64,000 nucleotides of DNA from Ardenticatenaceae bacterium (GCA_011525915.1 WYBM01000078.1:1-64000), one strand, 5' to 3'; shown: positions 1 to 9,253, counted from the first letter of the stretch. Numbers and translations: made by a program. Notes: generated from the letters alone by a model not told the origin.

Positions 1-122
1 CTCGGTCATCAGTATTGTGGTCATCTTCATCCCTCATGCTGCCATTGGAAGTTGAGGTAATTTACACAATTTATTGATTATGGACAGCTTTTGAACCCCT
101 TTTTGGTTCTGGCTTGTCCAGG

Positions 123-239
123 TTAGGTAATCGGCAAAAAGTTTTTGGAAAAAGAGTGAGCGAATCGCGGCCGATTACTCGAGTAAACCGCGAGAAAATG
201 CCTCTTTTTACATCTGAAAACTTTTCGCGGTTTACCTAA
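123..239 (+). repeat. Cloverleaf-like repeat, copy 1
   Basis: This is one of three related elements in the window. The outer arms TTAGGTAA (123-130) and TTACCTAA (232-239) are perfectly complementary. Inside are three inverted repeats: TAATCGGC (128-135) with GCCGATTA (170-177), the 12-bp palindrome TTACTCGAGTAA (175-186), and AAACCGCGA (185-193) with TCGCGGTTT (225-233). Neighbouring stems share bases, so the element could switch between a cruciform and a three-armed fold. I see no protein-coding content. Positions 1-122 hold no recognisable gene; a short hydrophobic open frame ending at 54 could be the 3' end of a gene left of the window, but this is too short to call. Confidence 0.8.
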
Positions 240-285
240 GCAGGTGGGCCAGACTGGCAAGAGTGGCCACAACAGGTGCAGGGAC

Positions 286-558
286 ATGTCAAACAAACGC
301 AGCCCCAAAACTGATCTCAGTCAACCAATGGTTTATCAAATCAGGATCAAGGGTCATCTGGGTCATCAATGGACAGACTGGTTTGGCGGCCTGACCATCA
401 CCCTGGAAAACAACGGCGATACTTTGTTAACTGGCCCTGTGGCTGATCAGGCTGCGTTGCACGGCTTGCTAAAAAAAGTACGTGACTTGGGCTTGCCGTT
501 GCTGTCAGTGATATATGTTAAACCTGGCCAGGCAGGCGGGCCAGATGTCAAACGGTAA
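286..558 (+). CDS. Small conserved hypothetical protein
   Basis: The 90-residue product has no signal peptide or membrane segment. It is made of short beta and helix segments: an N-terminal VYQIRIKGHL stretch, a central DWFGGLTITLE motif, then a TGPVADQAALHGLLKKVRDLGLPLLSV segment. I recall similar short proteins in many Chloroflexota and cyanobacterial genomes, with no assigned function. A GTG at 244 is in frame, but the ATG at 286 is preferred because the earlier residues are poorly structured and overlap the flank of the repeat. It is the first gene of the AT-richer + strand block. Confidence 0.6.
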   Translation: MSNKRSPKTDLSQPMVYQIRIKGHLGHQWTDWFGGLTITLENNGDTLLTGPVADQAALHGLLKKVRDLGLPLLSVIYVKPGQAGGPDVKR

Positions 559-584
559 GTTGACAGGGTAGTGACCATAGTTTT

Positions 585-698
585 ATGCAAGTCGATTTTA
601 ATGAAGCTCATCAATATATATTTTTTGCATCTGTAGAAGTTGTGTGTATGTTGCTGATTATCTGGTATGCATGGAAGTGGTCTGAATCGGCAGCATGA
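585..698 (+). pseudogene. Remnant of a DUF6326-like membrane protein C-terminus
   Basis: A 37-codon open frame ends in a hydrophobic segment followed by WYAWKW. The intact DUF6326-like protein at 5642-6007 ends in GYAWKWV, and the hydrophobic segment before it lines up over about 22 residues. The simplest reading is the 3' end of a second, decayed copy of that gene. It could instead be a short membrane peptide gene, since the frame is open from an ATG at 585, but no ribosome binding site is obvious. Confidence 0.35.
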
Positions 699-744
699 GC
701 CGGTTCCTGGTCTGCCAAAATATGACAAATTTGGAGAAATCACT

Positions 745-1452
745 ATGACAAACCGTATCACCGACATATCACTACGTAAAGCTGCCATAGTTGCAGGGTT
801 TGCAATTCTCGTGATGGCCATAGCCGCAGGGTTTGCTGTCGGTTTTGTGTTGGAGAGCCTTATTGTACCGGGGGATGCAGCAGCCACAGCCAATACTATT
901 AAGAGTTCTGAGATGCTATTCCGTACAGGTGTTTTTAGTTTTCTTATCATCCTTATCTGTGATGTGTTGGCGGCTTGGGCCCTTTATGTTTTTCTCAAGC
1001 CAGTAAACAAGAGCCTCTCGTTGCTTACGGCATGGCTTCGGTTGGTGTATGCGGCTATTTTAGGCGTTGCCCTGCTTAATTTTGTCATGGTTTTGCTGCT
1101 TTTAAGCGGGGCTGACTACCTGGCAGCATTGGGAACAGATCAGTTGCACGCGCAAGTGTTGCTATTTCTCAATGCCTTTAATGGTATATGGGCTATTGGA
1201 CTGGTCGTTTTTGGGCTTCATCTTTTTGTTCTTGGGTATTTGGTTTTTAAGTCAGGTTACATTCCCAAAATTCTGGGTATTTTGTTGATCATCGCATCAT
1301 TAGGTTACCTGATCATTAATCTTGCAAATTTACTTCTCCCCCACTACGAAAACTTCAAAGCAATCATTGAACGGGTTCTTATGGTGCCTATGATTCTTGG
1401 GGAATTGTCGCTGGCCTTGTGGCTTTTGTTTAAAGGTGTAAATGATGAATAA
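745..1452 (+). CDS. DUF4386-type integral membrane protein
   Basis: The 235-residue product starts at the ATG preceded by GGAGAA; an upstream in-frame ATG at 667 lacks such a site and overlaps the DUF6326 remnant. It has an N-terminal membrane segment (about 15-38), then five or six further hydrophobic helices, with a loop containing SSEMLFRTG between the first two. This arrangement, and motifs such as FNAFNGIW and SGYIPKILGILL, match the DUF4386 family of unknown function. The C-terminus ends in a charged tail after the last helix. No operon partner is evident; the next gene starts 91 bp downstream past a hairpin. Confidence 0.8.
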   Translation: MTNRITDISLRKAAIVAGFAILVMAIAAGFAVGFVLESLIVPGDAAATANTIKSSEMLFRTGVFSFLIILICDVLAAWALYVFLKPVNKSLSLLTAWLRLVYAAILGVALLNFVMVLLLLSGADYLAALGTDQLHAQVLLFLNAFNGIWAIGLVVFGLHLFVLGYLVFKSGYIPKILGILLIIASLGYLIINLANLLLPHYENFKAIIERVLMVPMILGELSLALWLLFKGVNDE

Positions 1453-1480
1453 TTTACAGGAAATGGGCGGTGTTGCCCAG

Positions 1481-1514
1481 AGGTGATAGTTGCTTCTGCA
1501 AGCGACGGTCACCT
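1481..1514 (+). promoter_or_regulatory. Stem-loop in the leader of the first MDR gene
   Basis: AGGTGA (1481-1486) pairs with TCACCT (1509-1514). Inside it GTTGCTT pairs with AAGCGAC apart from one G-T wobble, closing a 4-base loop. The hairpin sits about 30 bases upstream of the start at 1544 and is not followed by a T run, so a leader or processing role is more likely than termination. Confidence 0.4.
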
Positions 1515-1543
1515 GAGAACGCGAAACGCGAAAGGACCCTCAT

Positions 1544-2551
1544 ATGAAGGCGATTGTATATACTGAATACGGACCACCTGACGTTCTTCAACTCAAAGAG
1601 GTGGCAAAACCTGCGCCGAAGGACAATGAAATACTTATAAGAAACTATGCGACATCAGTCAATTACGGGGATATGGTAGCTCGGAAATTTAGCAAAATCT
1701 CCCCTCAAGAATTTAACATGCCCCTCCCATTTTTAATCCCGGCACGGATGGTGTTTGGTTTCAGAAAGCCCAAAAAACAAATATTGGGGAGTGAATTTGC
1801 CGGGGAAATTGAAACTATAGGCAAAGATGTAAAACGATTTAGCGTCGGTGACCAGGTTTTTGGGTATTCTGGTCAGAGCATGGGTGCTGATGCCGAGTAT
1901 CTATGTATGCCTGAAGACGGCGAGGTAGCCATAAAACCAACCAATATGAGCTATGAGGAAGCGGCCGTTGTGCCTTATGGCGCCATCACCGCATTAAATT
2001 TGCTCAGGAAAGCACCTATCCAAAGCGGACAAAAAGTCCTTATCAATGGTGCCTCTGGGTCAATAGGTTTAGCTGCGGTACAGCTTGCCAAGCATTACGG
2101 GGCAGACGTTACGGGGGTATGCAGTACCCCCAGAATGGATTTGGTGAAATCTCTTGGAGCCGACAAGGTTATTGATTATACCAAAGAGGATTTTACCCAA
2201 AGTGGGGAGACCTATGATCTTATTTTTGACATCCTGGGTAGGAGTTCGTTTTCACGTTGTAAAAGATCGCTAAAGCCAAACGGCCGTTATCTGTTAGCCA
2301 GCTTTAAGATGAAACAGTTTGGGCAAATGGTGTGGACTTCAATGGTCGGCAGCAAGAAAGTGATCTGCGCCCTGGCACCAGAAAAGAGCGGCGATCTTCC
2401 TCACATCAAAGAGCTTATTGAGGCGGGAAAGATAAAAGCAGCCATCGATAAACGTTTTCCGCTGGCACAAGCTGCTGAGGCTCACCGGTATGTCGAAAAA
2501 GGGTATAAGAAGGGGCATATCGTTATCACTGTGAAGGAGATTAAGTCATGA
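1544..2551 (+). CDS. NAD(P)-dependent, zinc-free alcohol dehydrogenase/quinone oxidoreductase (MDR)
   Basis: The 335-residue protein is a medium-chain dehydrogenase/reductase of the quinone-oxidoreductase branch. It opens with [20 protein letters not shown], has the GroES-like domain to about residue 125, and a Rossmann domain with [17 protein letters not shown] (about 167-183). The zinc-binding cysteines of alcohol dehydrogenases are absent. Related enzymes reduce quinones or enones with NADPH. The start follows GAAAGGA. It overlaps the rhodanese gene by four bases (ATGA) and is the first of three paralogues in this block (also 3371 and 4572). The physiological substrate cannot be read from the sequence. 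Confidence 0.85.
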   Translation: MKAIVYTEYGPPDVLQLKEVAKPAPKDNEILIRNYATSVNYGDMVARKFSKISPQEFNMPLPFLIPARMVFGFRKPKKQILGSEFAGEIETIGKDVKRFSVGDQVFGYSGQSMGADAEYLCMPEDGEVAIKPTNMSYEEAAVVPYGAITALNLLRKAPIQSGQKVLINGASGSIGLAAVQLAKHYGADVTGVCSTPRMDLVKSLGADKVIDYTKEDFTQSGETYDLIFDILGRSSFSRCKRSLKPNGRYLLASFKMKQFGQMVWTSMVGSKKVICALAPEKSGDLPHIKELIEAGKIKAAIDKRFPLAQAAEAHRYVEKGYKKGHIVITVKEIKS

Positions 2552-3366
2552 ATCGAGACGCTGTTTTAATTGAAGCGGATGAACTGCTAACGAAGTTGGG
2601 TGATGCAAATATTCGCATATATGATGCTACGATCCTGTTTTTCAGAAGTGAATCAGACCCGACTGCCTATGAACAATATCTGCAAGGTCACATTCCCGGA
2701 GCCGCCTTTTTTGATCATCAGAATTTTTCAGATGCCCGTAGTAATTACATGTATACGGTGCTGCCTGAAACCGAGCTGGCCACACAAATTGGTAACATCG
2801 GCATAGCTGAAGATTCAGAAGTCGTTTTTTATACATCTGGGTATCTTCCCTGCGCAACCCGCGCCTGGTGGATACTCCGTTATGCAGGTCATAATCATGT
2901 GCGCGTCCTCAACGGAGGATTGGCTGCCTGGGAAGCGGCTGGTGGAAAAATCGAACAAGAGGCCCGGCAGTATGCAGCGTCAACATTTGAGTGTCGTCTC
3001 AGACCGCACATGTTTGCCAGTAAAGAAGAGGTCCAGGCAGCGATGGAAGATGATGGGGTATGCACCGTCAATACATTAACCCTTGAAAGTTATGAAAAAG
3101 CGCACATCCCGGGTTCTTCATTACTTCCTTGCCAGGATCTGATGCAAGAAATGGCTGCCTTTTTGCCTGACGATAAGATCGCATCTCGCCTGAAAGAAGA
3201 AGCGCAGCATAAACGTATTATTACTTACTGCGGTGGTGGTATAGCCGCAACGGTTAATGCCGTGGCTCATTTAATGGCCGGTAACAAAAATGTCTCGGTG
3301 TATGATGGTTCGATGTCTGAATGGGTGGGAGATGGGCTCCCTATAACAAAAGGTGGAGGATTATAG
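2548..3366 (+). CDS. Two-domain rhodanese-like sulfurtransferase
   Basis: The 272-residue protein has two rhodanese modules. The N-terminal one (about 8-130) has the family motifs GHIPGA and LNGGLAAW, with [14 protein letters not shown] around its loop. The C-terminal one carries the probable persulfide-forming Cys228 in TYCGGGIAA. Length and architecture match thiosulfate/3-mercaptopyruvate sulfurtransferases, which move sulfur to cyanide or thiol acceptors. The CGGGIAA loop is typical of the thiosulfate-type group rather than the CGSGVTA of mercaptopyruvate enzymes. It is coupled by an ATGA overlap to the MDR gene upstream and is followed almost at once by a second MDR gene, so the three are probably one transcript. 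Confidence 0.85.
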   Translation: MNRDAVLIEADELLTKLGDANIRIYDATILFFRSESDPTAYEQYLQGHIPGAAFFDHQNFSDARSNYMYTVLPETELATQIGNIGIAEDSEVVFYTSGYLPCATRAWWILRYAGHNHVRVLNGGLAAWEAAGGKIEQEARQYAASTFECRLRPHMFASKEEVQAAMEDDGVCTVNTLTLESYEKAHIPGSSLLPCQDLMQEMAAFLPDDKIASRLKEEAQHKRIITYCGGGIAATVNAVAHLMAGNKNVSVYDGSMSEWVGDGLPITKGGGL

Positions 3367-3370
3367 AATC

Positions 3371-4360
3371 ATGATGAAGGCAGTTGTCAATGAAATATAC
3401 GGCCCCCCGGATGTTTTAGAAGTAAAAGAGGTAGAAAAGCCTACGCCCAAGGACAATGAAGTTTTGATAAAGGTTCAAGCGGCGGCTGTAAACGCCGCCG
3501 ATTGGCGTCTCTTGAAAGGTGACCCGTTCGTGGTGCGCTTGATGGCCGGGCTTCTCAAACCCAAAAACAAGATACTCGGCGCTGATATGGCCGGGCGGGT
3601 TGAAGCGATTGGCAGAAGCGTCAAGAAGTTTCAGCCAGGTGATGAGGTGTTTGGGGACTTATCTGGGTGTGGATGGGGCGCTTTTGCCGAGTATGTATGT
3701 GCTGATGAAAATGCATTGGCGTTGAAACCGGTAAATATGACCTTTGAGCAGGCCGCGAGTGTGCCCATGGCGGCCGTTACCGCCCTGCAGGGTCTTCGTG
3801 ATAAAGGACAGGTTCAGCCAGGGCAAAAGGTCTTAATTAATGGTGCGTCTGGTGGGGTGGGGTCGTTTGCGGTGCAGATTGCCAAATCGTTTGGGGCCGA
3901 AGTCACGGCCGTGTGCAGCCCAAGAAATCTAGACCGGGCGCGCGCAATGGGGGCAGACCAGGTCATCGATTACACTCAAGAAGATTTCACCCAAAATGGG
4001 CAGCATTATGACCTGATTATCGCCGCCAACGGCTATCATTCGATTTCAGCATATAAACGTGCCTTAAGTCCTCAGGGAACCTATGTCATGCTCGGCGGGT
4101 CCGGGGCCCAAATCTTCCAGGGTATGGTCCTGGGACCATGGATGTCAATGACTGGGAGTAAAAAAATGGGCAACTTGTTGGCGAAACCAAACGCACAAGA
4201 TTTGGCTTTTATGAAAGAGCTCCTTGAAGCCGGCAAAATAGTACCTGTAATAGACAGATGTTACCCGTTAAGTGAGGTTCCTGAAGCGCTGCGGTATCTT
4301 GGGGAAGGACACGCCACAGGAAAAGTTGTCATCACTGTGGCCCAGGCTAACAAAATCTAG
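3371..4360 (+). CDS. NAD(P)-dependent quinone oxidoreductase-like MDR protein
   Basis: This is the second of the three zinc-free MDR paralogues. The start at 3371 (or the adjacent ATG at 3374) is preferred over 3353 because the GGAGG at 3355-3359 then lies upstream, and the next residues match the paralogues (MKAVVNEIYGPPDVLEVKEV). It has the GroES-like fold, the nucleotide-binding INGASGGVGSFAVQIAK motif and a conserved DQVIDYTQEDFTQ segment. A reductase of enones or quinones is likely; the substrate is unknown. A hairpin-forming repeat follows the stop and may end the transcript. Confidence 0.85.
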   Translation: MMKAVVNEIYGPPDVLEVKEVEKPTPKDNEVLIKVQAAAVNAADWRLLKGDPFVVRLMAGLLKPKNKILGADMAGRVEAIGRSVKKFQPGDEVFGDLSGCGWGAFAEYVCADENALALKPVNMTFEQAASVPMAAVTALQGLRDKGQVQPGQKVLINGASGGVGSFAVQIAKSFGAEVTAVCSPRNLDRARAMGADQVIDYTQEDFTQNGQHYDLIIAANGYHSISAYKRALSPQGTYVMLGGSGAQIFQGMVLGPWMSMTGSKKMGNLLAKPNAQDLAFMKELLEAGKIVPVIDRCYPLSEVPEALRYLGEGHATGKVVITVAQANKI

Positions 4361-4361
4361 T

Positions 4362-4558
4362 ATCAGTTTTCAGTCATCAGTGTGCAGTTTTCAGTGCTGG
4401 CCTACCTCTGGAAATAGTCTACTGAACACTGGTTACTGACTTCTGACTACTGGTATTAGGATCAGTTTTCAGTCATCAGTGGCCAGTTTTCAGTAAGGCC
4501 TAACGGCCGTAAATGTCCACTGAAAACTGATTACTGACTTCTGATGACTGATACGAGC
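4362..4558. repeat. CAGT/ACTG-rich intergenic hairpin, two tandem units
   Basis: Two units of roughly 95 bp lie side by side. Each has a left arm of repeated CAGTTTTCAGT and CATCAGT words and a right arm of their complements such as ACTGAAAACTGAT and TTACTGACTTCTGA. The arms would fold into long imperfect hairpins. Similar units occur near 10270, 14580, 17825, 20845, 28475, 38345 and 59905, always between or at the ends of genes. The only ACGGCCGT octamer of the first 6.2 kb lies in this repeat (about 4503). Confidence 0.8.
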
Positions 4559-4571
4559 AGCCAGGTAAATT

Positions 4572-5546
4572 ATGAAAGCAATTGTATACACAACATACGG
4601 ACCACCTGATGTTCTGAAAGTGGAAGAGGTAGCAAAACCTACACCCAAGGACAATGAAGTATTGATAAAAGTGCATGCGACAACCGTAACAGCCGCAGAC
4701 GGCCTGGTGCGAAGGGGTGAACCATTGTGGGGTAGAATCATTCTTGGACTCAGAAGACCAAGAAAAAAATCGCTAGGCATTGAGCTGGCCGGGGAAATAG
4801 AATCCGTAGGTAAAGATGTAAAACGATTTAGAAAAGGTGATCAGGTTTATGGGTTTACCGGTTTTAGACTTGGCGCTTATGCAGAGTACACGTGTATGCC
4901 TGAAGAAGGGTCGCTGGTCACAAAACCGGCCAACATGACCTATGAGGAAGCCGCCGCTACTGTTGATGGGGCATCGACCGCATTGTTTTTTCTTAGAGAT
5001 AAGGCAAACATTCAGCGCGGACAAAAAGCCCTGATCATTGGTGCTTCTGGCAGTATAGGCAGTGCAGCGGTGCAACTTGCCAGGCAGTTTGGAGCAGAAG
5101 TCACCGGGGTATGCAGCAGTACAAATGTAGACTTGGTGACATCTTTAGGAGCCGATAAGGTCATTGATTACACTAAAGAGGATTTCACCAATAACGGTGA
5201 AAGCTATGACATTATTTTTGACACGGTAGGCAAGAGTTCCTTTTCACGTTGTAAGGGTTCGCTGAAGAAAAACGGATGTTATCTTCCAACGGTTGGTCTG
5301 ATAAATCATGCTCTCATGTTGTGGACTTCTATAACAGGCGGCAAGAAAGTAATCACTGGGATGTCAATTGAAAAGCGTGCCGCTCTCATTTTCCTCAAGG
5401 AGCTTATTGAGGCAGGGAAGCTAAAATCGGTCATAGACAGACGCTATCCGCTGGAACAGATTGCTGATGCCCACAGGTATGTTGACAAAGGACACAAAAA
5501 GGGAAATGTAGTCATCACTGTGAGTCATACTAATAAGCCCGCATAA
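4572..5546 (+). CDS. NAD(P)-dependent quinone oxidoreductase-like MDR protein
   Basis: This is the third MDR paralogue of the block (324 residues), closer to the 1544 copy than to the 3371 copy. It keeps the [20 protein letters not shown] opening, the nucleotide loop [17 protein letters not shown] and the [12 protein letters not shown] segment. The zinc ligands of classical alcohol dehydrogenases are missing. Three related genes within 4 kb point to local duplication. The start follows a purine-rich stretch (GCAGCCAGG). It sits just after the double hairpin repeat, so it may have its own promoter. The substrate is unknown. Confidence 0.85.
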   Translation: MKAIVYTTYGPPDVLKVEEVAKPTPKDNEVLIKVHATTVTAADGLVRRGEPLWGRIILGLRRPRKKSLGIELAGEIESVGKDVKRFRKGDQVYGFTGFRLGAYAEYTCMPEEGSLVTKPANMTYEEAAATVDGASTALFFLRDKANIQRGQKALIIGASGSIGSAAVQLARQFGAEVTGVCSSTNVDLVTSLGADKVIDYTKEDFTNNGESYDIIFDTVGKSSFSRCKGSLKKNGCYLPTVGLINHALMLWTSITGGKKVITGMSIEKRAALIFLKELIEAGKLKSVIDRRYPLEQIADAHRYVDKGHKKGNVVITVSHTNKPA

Positions 5547-5641
5547 ATACACTGTTCCAGAAGCGCCTGCCCCGCTCAAGGCAGCCACAAGGGTTGACCC
5601 TACCCAAGGTATGATTTTTTGTGAACAGGAGTAATCACATC

Positions 5642-6007
5642 ATGGAAAATATGAAGATAACGCTCTCCGCATTATGGGTAGCTCTTATGTTAACTTATCT
5701 TTTAGGAGACGTACTACGAATATTTAGCGGCGACTTTATAGCTGGTGAAATAGGCGGTATGAAAGTAACACAAACCATGTGGCTGGGAATCGCCATGTTA
5801 ATGGTGATCCCAATCATTATGATCTTTCTGTCGCTGACATTAAACTATCCTGTGAACCGATGGGCAAACATCATCGTGGCCGTATTCTTTTTCGGTTTTA
5901 ATCTCTTTGGTTTGCCTACATACCCGTCGGCGTATGATAAATTTCTGATCATTGTAGGGCTTGTGTTTAATATGCTGACTGTTGGGTATGCATGGAAGTG
6001 GGTCTAA
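5642..6007 (+). CDS. DUF6326-like small membrane protein
   Basis: The 121-residue protein has four hydrophobic segments: about 5-28, 45-68, 76-94 and 99-115. The start at 5642 is chosen because CAGGAG lies about 12 bases upstream; an in-frame GTG at 5621 would bury that site. The sequence resembles the DUF6326 family (SALWVALMLTYLLGDVLR opening, YAWKW ending), which has no known function. A probable C-terminal relic of a second copy lies at 585-698, so the two may bracket a rearranged segment. Confidence 0.7.
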   Translation: MENMKITLSALWVALMLTYLLGDVLRIFSGDFIAGEIGGMKVTQTMWLGIAMLMVIPIIMIFLSLTLNYPVNRWANIIVAVFFFGFNLFGLPTYPSAYDKFLIIVGLVFNMLTVGYAWKWV

Positions 6008-6094
6008 GCAGGTCAGGCGGCTTATAGATTTTACCGTCAGAATGTGTTACGCTGTCGCTCGTTGATCAGATGAGTAAAAATCGGGGCCAGAAAG

Positions 6095-6718
6095 ATGAGC
6101 ACGTCAGAGAAGCAGCAGTATCCTGCCTATCGTCCAAGTGTGTGGTGGCAGAAGTTTCGTGCCCGGCCGTTTCCCCAACAACGATACTATGCTGCCTCTT
6201 TGCTGCGTTGGTTGTGGCGTTTTTACTTGTTTGAGACACGGACTCCGGTGCTGTTGGGCAGAGGGGTGCGCATTGAAAAACGCCACGGCCGTATTATCCC
6301 TCAGGGTCTTTGTGTTTTACATACTGGCTGCCGGTTAGGTGTTGTGGGTTCACCAGAGAAGGCGGCCCGCCTGGTTATTGGCGAAGGTACAGAAATTGGC
6401 GATCGCACCGTGATCAACGTGCACGAACGGGTACAATTTGGCCGTTTATGTTCCGTCTCCTGGGACTGCAATATTACGGATACTGATTTCCATCAGCTTG
6501 TGTTAGCTGGCGGTGAACGCCAGCCCATTACCAAACCGATAATTATTGAAGACCATGTCTGGATTGGCATCGGCGTCATCATTAGTAAAGGTGTGCGTAT
6601 TGGTGCCCATTCGGTGGTGGCTGCCGGCTCTGTTATGCATCATAGCGTCCCTCCACACTCCCTGGTGGCCGGTAACCCGGCCCGCCTGGTTTCCAAAATT
6701 GAAGGTTGGGAGCGATGA
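6095..6718 (+). CDS. Hexapeptide-repeat acyltransferase
   Basis: The 207-residue protein has a basic, Trp-rich N-terminus (about 1-50), then a left-handed beta-helix built from hexapeptide repeats (for example IGEGTEIGDRTVIN and IIIEDHVWIGIGVIISKGVRIGAHSVVAAGSVM). It ends with the VAGNPARLVSKI motif of the LbetaH acyltransferases related to maltose/chloramphenicol O-acetyltransferases. It probably moves an acetyl or other acyl group from CoA to a sugar or surface glycan precursor; the acceptor is not evident. The first coding-region ACGGCCGT of the window lies in it (about 6290). It converges on the methyl-THF methyltransferase gene with only three bases between the stops. Confidence 0.8.
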   Translation: MSTSEKQQYPAYRPSVWWQKFRARPFPQQRYYAASLLRWLWRFYLFETRTPVLLGRGVRIEKRHGRIIPQGLCVLHTGCRLGVVGSPEKAARLVIGEGTEIGDRTVINVHERVQFGRLCSVSWDCNITDTDFHQLVLAGGERQPITKPIIIEDHVWIGIGVIISKGVRIGAHSVVAAGSVMHHSVPPHSLVAGNPARLVSKIEGWER

Positions 6719-6721
6719 CGC

Positions 6722-7615
6722 CTACCGGGCCCGACGGCGGCGCTCACGGCGGCCGTTCTGGCTATCTGCCGCGGCCTGGGGCCGATGCATACGAATCCAG
6801 GCCATGCAGTTTTCATCGTGCCCCATCATCACGTCGGCCGCCATGATCGCCTGGCGGATCTCTGGCTCGATGGGGTTGGTAATGGCTGAGGTCAACCCCG
6901 CACCTATAGCCATTGTCAGAAAAGCTGCATTAAGCGGTGGACGGAGGGGGAGGCCAAAAGAGATATTACTGCCCCCACAGCAGGTGTTCACTTTTAATTC
7001 CTGATGGCAGCGGCGCACAATGTGCAAAACCTGCCGCCCGGCGGCGCGTATGGCGCCAATAGGCATGACCAATGGGTCAATCAGCACATCTTCGCGAGGA
7101 ATCCCGTAATCCAGCGCCCGCTCCACGATCTTCTTGGCGACAGCAAACCGTATATCCGGGTCTTCACTGATACCCGTTTCGTCATTAGAGATGCCGATCA
7201 CGGCCGTGCCATACTTTTTCACCAACGGCAGCACCTGCTCCAGCCGCTCCTCCTCACCAGTCACTGAATTGACCAGCGGCTTCCCTTCATAGACCTCCAG
7301 CCCCCGCGCCAGCGCCGCCACAATCGAGGAATCAATGGCAATGGGTACATCCACCACCGACTGTACAATTTGAATGGCCTTTGCCAGAATAGCCGGTTCA
7401 TCTGCCAGTGGAATGCCCGCATTAACATCCAGCATGTGGGCTCCGGCTGTCACCTGGAGCAAAGCATCACTGCGTACCCGGTCATAATTCCCGGCAGCCA
7501 TTTCTGCTGCCAGCAGCTTGCGTCCGGTGGGGTTGATGCGCTCACCAATCATGGTAAACGGCCGTTCTGGCCCAATGACCACCGTCTTTGTTTTAGAAGT
7601 GAGAATTGTTTCCAT
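6722..7615 (-). CDS. Methyltetrahydrofolate:corrinoid methyltransferase (AcsE/MtgA-like)
   Basis: The 297-residue protein has the pterin-binding TIM-barrel fold of the dihydropteroate synthase group: the GERINPTGRK start motif, MLDVNAGIPLADE, PIAIDSS, LVNSVTG and NTCCGGSNISFGLP. Family members move methyl groups between a corrinoid protein and tetrahydrofolate. In this cluster the likely direction is from the methylated corrinoid protein (10322-11011) to THF. It is the last gene of the - strand operon and has AGGAG before its ATG. The C-terminus ends in a run of arginines (GRRERRRRAR), a feature shared with several other proteins of the cluster. Confidence 0.85.
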   Translation of the reverse strand: METILTSKTKTVVIGPERPFTMIGERINPTGRKLLAAEMAAGNYDRVRSDALLQVTAGAHMLDVNAGIPLADEPAILAKAIQIVQSVVDVPIAIDSSIVAALARGLEVYEGKPLVNSVTGEEERLEQVLPLVKKYGTAVIGISNDETGISEDPDIRFAVAKKIVERALDYGIPREDVLIDPLVMPIGAIRAAGRQVLHIVRRCHQELKVNTCCGGSNISFGLPLRPPLNAAFLTMAIGAGLTSAITNPIEPEIRQAIMAADVMMGHDENCMAWIRMHRPQAAADSQNGRRERRRRAR

Positions 7616-7676
7616 AATGACTCCTGAGTATCCAGTAACCGGTGGTTAGTAGCGATCATTGCTTACCACTCACCAC

Positions 7677-8666
7677 TCACCACTCACCGCCTGCCTTCCG
7701 TTTGTGCGGCCGCGCCTGTACCGGGGCAACCGCGCCTACCCGCATGGGCCGGGGCAACAACCCTGCGTCCTCGATGATTTCGGCCACAAGTTCTTCCTGA
7801 CGGTAAGCCATCACATGCACCCCCGCCACCCCTTCTATTTCCCGCACCTGTTGAATGATTTCAATGCAAATCCGCTTGCCTTCGGCCCGTTTCTGCCCCT
7901 CAGGGGCGTGGCGTAACCGGCGGACAACGTCATCGGGAATAAAGACGCCTGGCACTTTGGTACGCATAAATTCTGCGGCCTTTTCCGAACGCAGAGGACC
8001 AACCCCCACCAGAATAAACACCTTTTCGGCCAGCCCCAGGTCGCGCACGCTGGCCATAAAGTCACGAAACCGCGGCACATCAAAACAAAACTGGGTTTGG
8101 ATAAAATCGGCCCCGGCCGCCACCTTTTTGGCCAGCCGGTGCGGCCGCCAGGTAAAGGGGGGCACAAAGGGATTGGCGGCCGCACCCAGAAACAAACGAG
8201 GGGGTACCGTTAGTTTACGGCCGCTTAAAAAGACGCCCTGATCACGCATCATGCGGGCTGTCTGCAGCAGTTGCACCGAGTCAAAGTCAAAAACGCGCTT
8301 GGCTTCTGGCTGATCCCCTACGGTTACATCATCACCGGTAATGCACAGCACATTGCGCACGCCCATCGCCGCCGCCCCTAGCAGGTCTCCCTGAATGGCA
8401 ATGCGGTTGCGGTCACGGCAGGAAACCTGGAAAACCGGCTCATATCCAGCGTGTACCAGCAGCGCGCAGATGGCCACACTGGACATATGGCAGTGCGCTC
8501 CAGAGGCGTCTACGGCGTTAATGCCATCACATACCTGTGACAGTACCAGGGCAGCAGCGTACACTTCCTGCGGGTCGGCGCTGTCTGGCGGGTTTAATTC
8601 GGCGGTGACGGCAAAACGGCCGGAACGTAAGACCCGCTCCAGACGGCTGCCAGACTTATATTCCAT
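7677..8666 (-). CDS. Methylenetetrahydrofolate reductase (MetF-type)
   Basis: The 329-residue protein has the FAD-binding TIM barrel of MTHFR: FAVTAELNPPDSADPQEV at the N-terminus, a VLCITGDD motif near the flavin site, and GADFIQTQFCFDVPRF in the middle. MTHFR interconverts methyl-THF and methylene-THF. In this setting, next to a corrinoid methyltransferase and an MTHFR C-terminal-type protein, the oxidative direction from methyl-THF is plausible and would feed one-carbon units to oxidation or biosynthesis. It is encoded between those two genes. The C-terminus is basic (ARPHKRKAGGEW). Confidence 0.85.
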   Translation of the reverse strand: MEYKSGSRLERVLRSGRFAVTAELNPPDSADPQEVYAAALVLSQVCDGINAVDASGAHCHMSSVAICALLVHAGYEPVFQVSCRDRNRIAIQGDLLGAAAMGVRNVLCITGDDVTVGDQPEAKRVFDFDSVQLLQTARMMRDQGVFLSGRKLTVPPRLFLGAAANPFVPPFTWRPHRLAKKVAAGADFIQTQFCFDVPRFRDFMASVRDLGLAEKVFILVGVGPLRSEKAAEFMRTKVPGVFIPDDVVRRLRHAPEGQKRAEGKRICIEIIQQVREIEGVAGVHVMAYRQEELVAEIIEDAGLLPRPMRVGAVAPVQARPHKRKAGGEW

Positions 8667-8717
8667 GGAAAATGGCCATTAAAGATGGGCCATGGGGGCA
8701 GAATCATTCATTGCCCA

Positions 8718-9212
8718 TCACCCATCCCCCTGAACCGAAACTTCTGAAATGGCTATCCAACCAGGTGGGTTTATTTGGTCTATACCCGTGAGCATATTCA
8801 CCCAGGCAGATGTGCCTTGCAGCCGGCGGTTAACAGGCGGCTGTATAAGGTACAGATCACGGCCGTGCACACCCATTTTTTGGGCCCGTTCATAAGCTTC
8901 TACCCATACGCACGTCATGTCTGGGATAACTTCGCAGTGGCCGTTGGCCCGCACCCCGCCACAAGGCCCATTGCGTAAATTTTTAGGGCAGGTCATGGGG
9001 CAGGTCATGCCGGTGGCATGCAGAATGCACTGCCCGCACAGGCGGCAGTCAAACAATGCCTTTTTGCTGAGTTCTTCGCCCACCAGGAGGATGGATTGAA
9101 CACGGCCGTAACCCACCCACGCCAACAGCGGCTGCAGCCATATAAACAGCCGCTGTGTGTGATCATACGCCCATTCTAAAAAGCGAGGGTGGTTTTGCAG
9201 CCAGCGAAACAT
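8718..9212 (-). CDS. MTHFR C-terminal-domain (PF12225-type) cysteine-rich protein
   Basis: The 164-residue protein has an amphipathic N-terminal half and a cysteine cluster (C56, C59, C62, C71, C75, C84, C93, C101) in a pattern CRLCGQC ... TCPMTCPKNLRNGPCGG. This is the MTHFR_C / MetV-like module, known from acetogens as a partner subunit of MTHFR that binds metal, often Fe-S or zinc. It probably forms a complex with the MTHFR encoded directly downstream and may pass electrons to or from it. The gene is complete but short, as expected for a stand-alone module. Confidence 0.8.
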   Translation of the reverse strand: MFRWLQNHPRFLEWAYDHTQRLFIWLQPLLAWVGYGRVQSILLVGEELSKKALFDCRLCGQCILHATGMTCPMTCPKNLRNGPCGGVRANGHCEVIPDMTCVWVEAYERAQKMGVHGRDLYLIQPPVNRRLQGTSAWVNMLTGIDQINPPGWIAISEVSVQGDG

Positions 9213-9253
9213 GCTCTATAAACAAACCAAACCATGCCGGGCGCTGCCGCGTG

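Noticed and set aside
1-54. Hydrophobic open frame ending at 54
   Set aside because: It could be the end of a membrane protein gene, but only 17 codons are visible and no family feature can be recognised.
123-239. Cloverleaf repeat considered as a tRNA or tRNA-like gene
   Set aside because: Stem order and length, the lack of a T-arm motif and the shared stem bases do not fit a tRNA.
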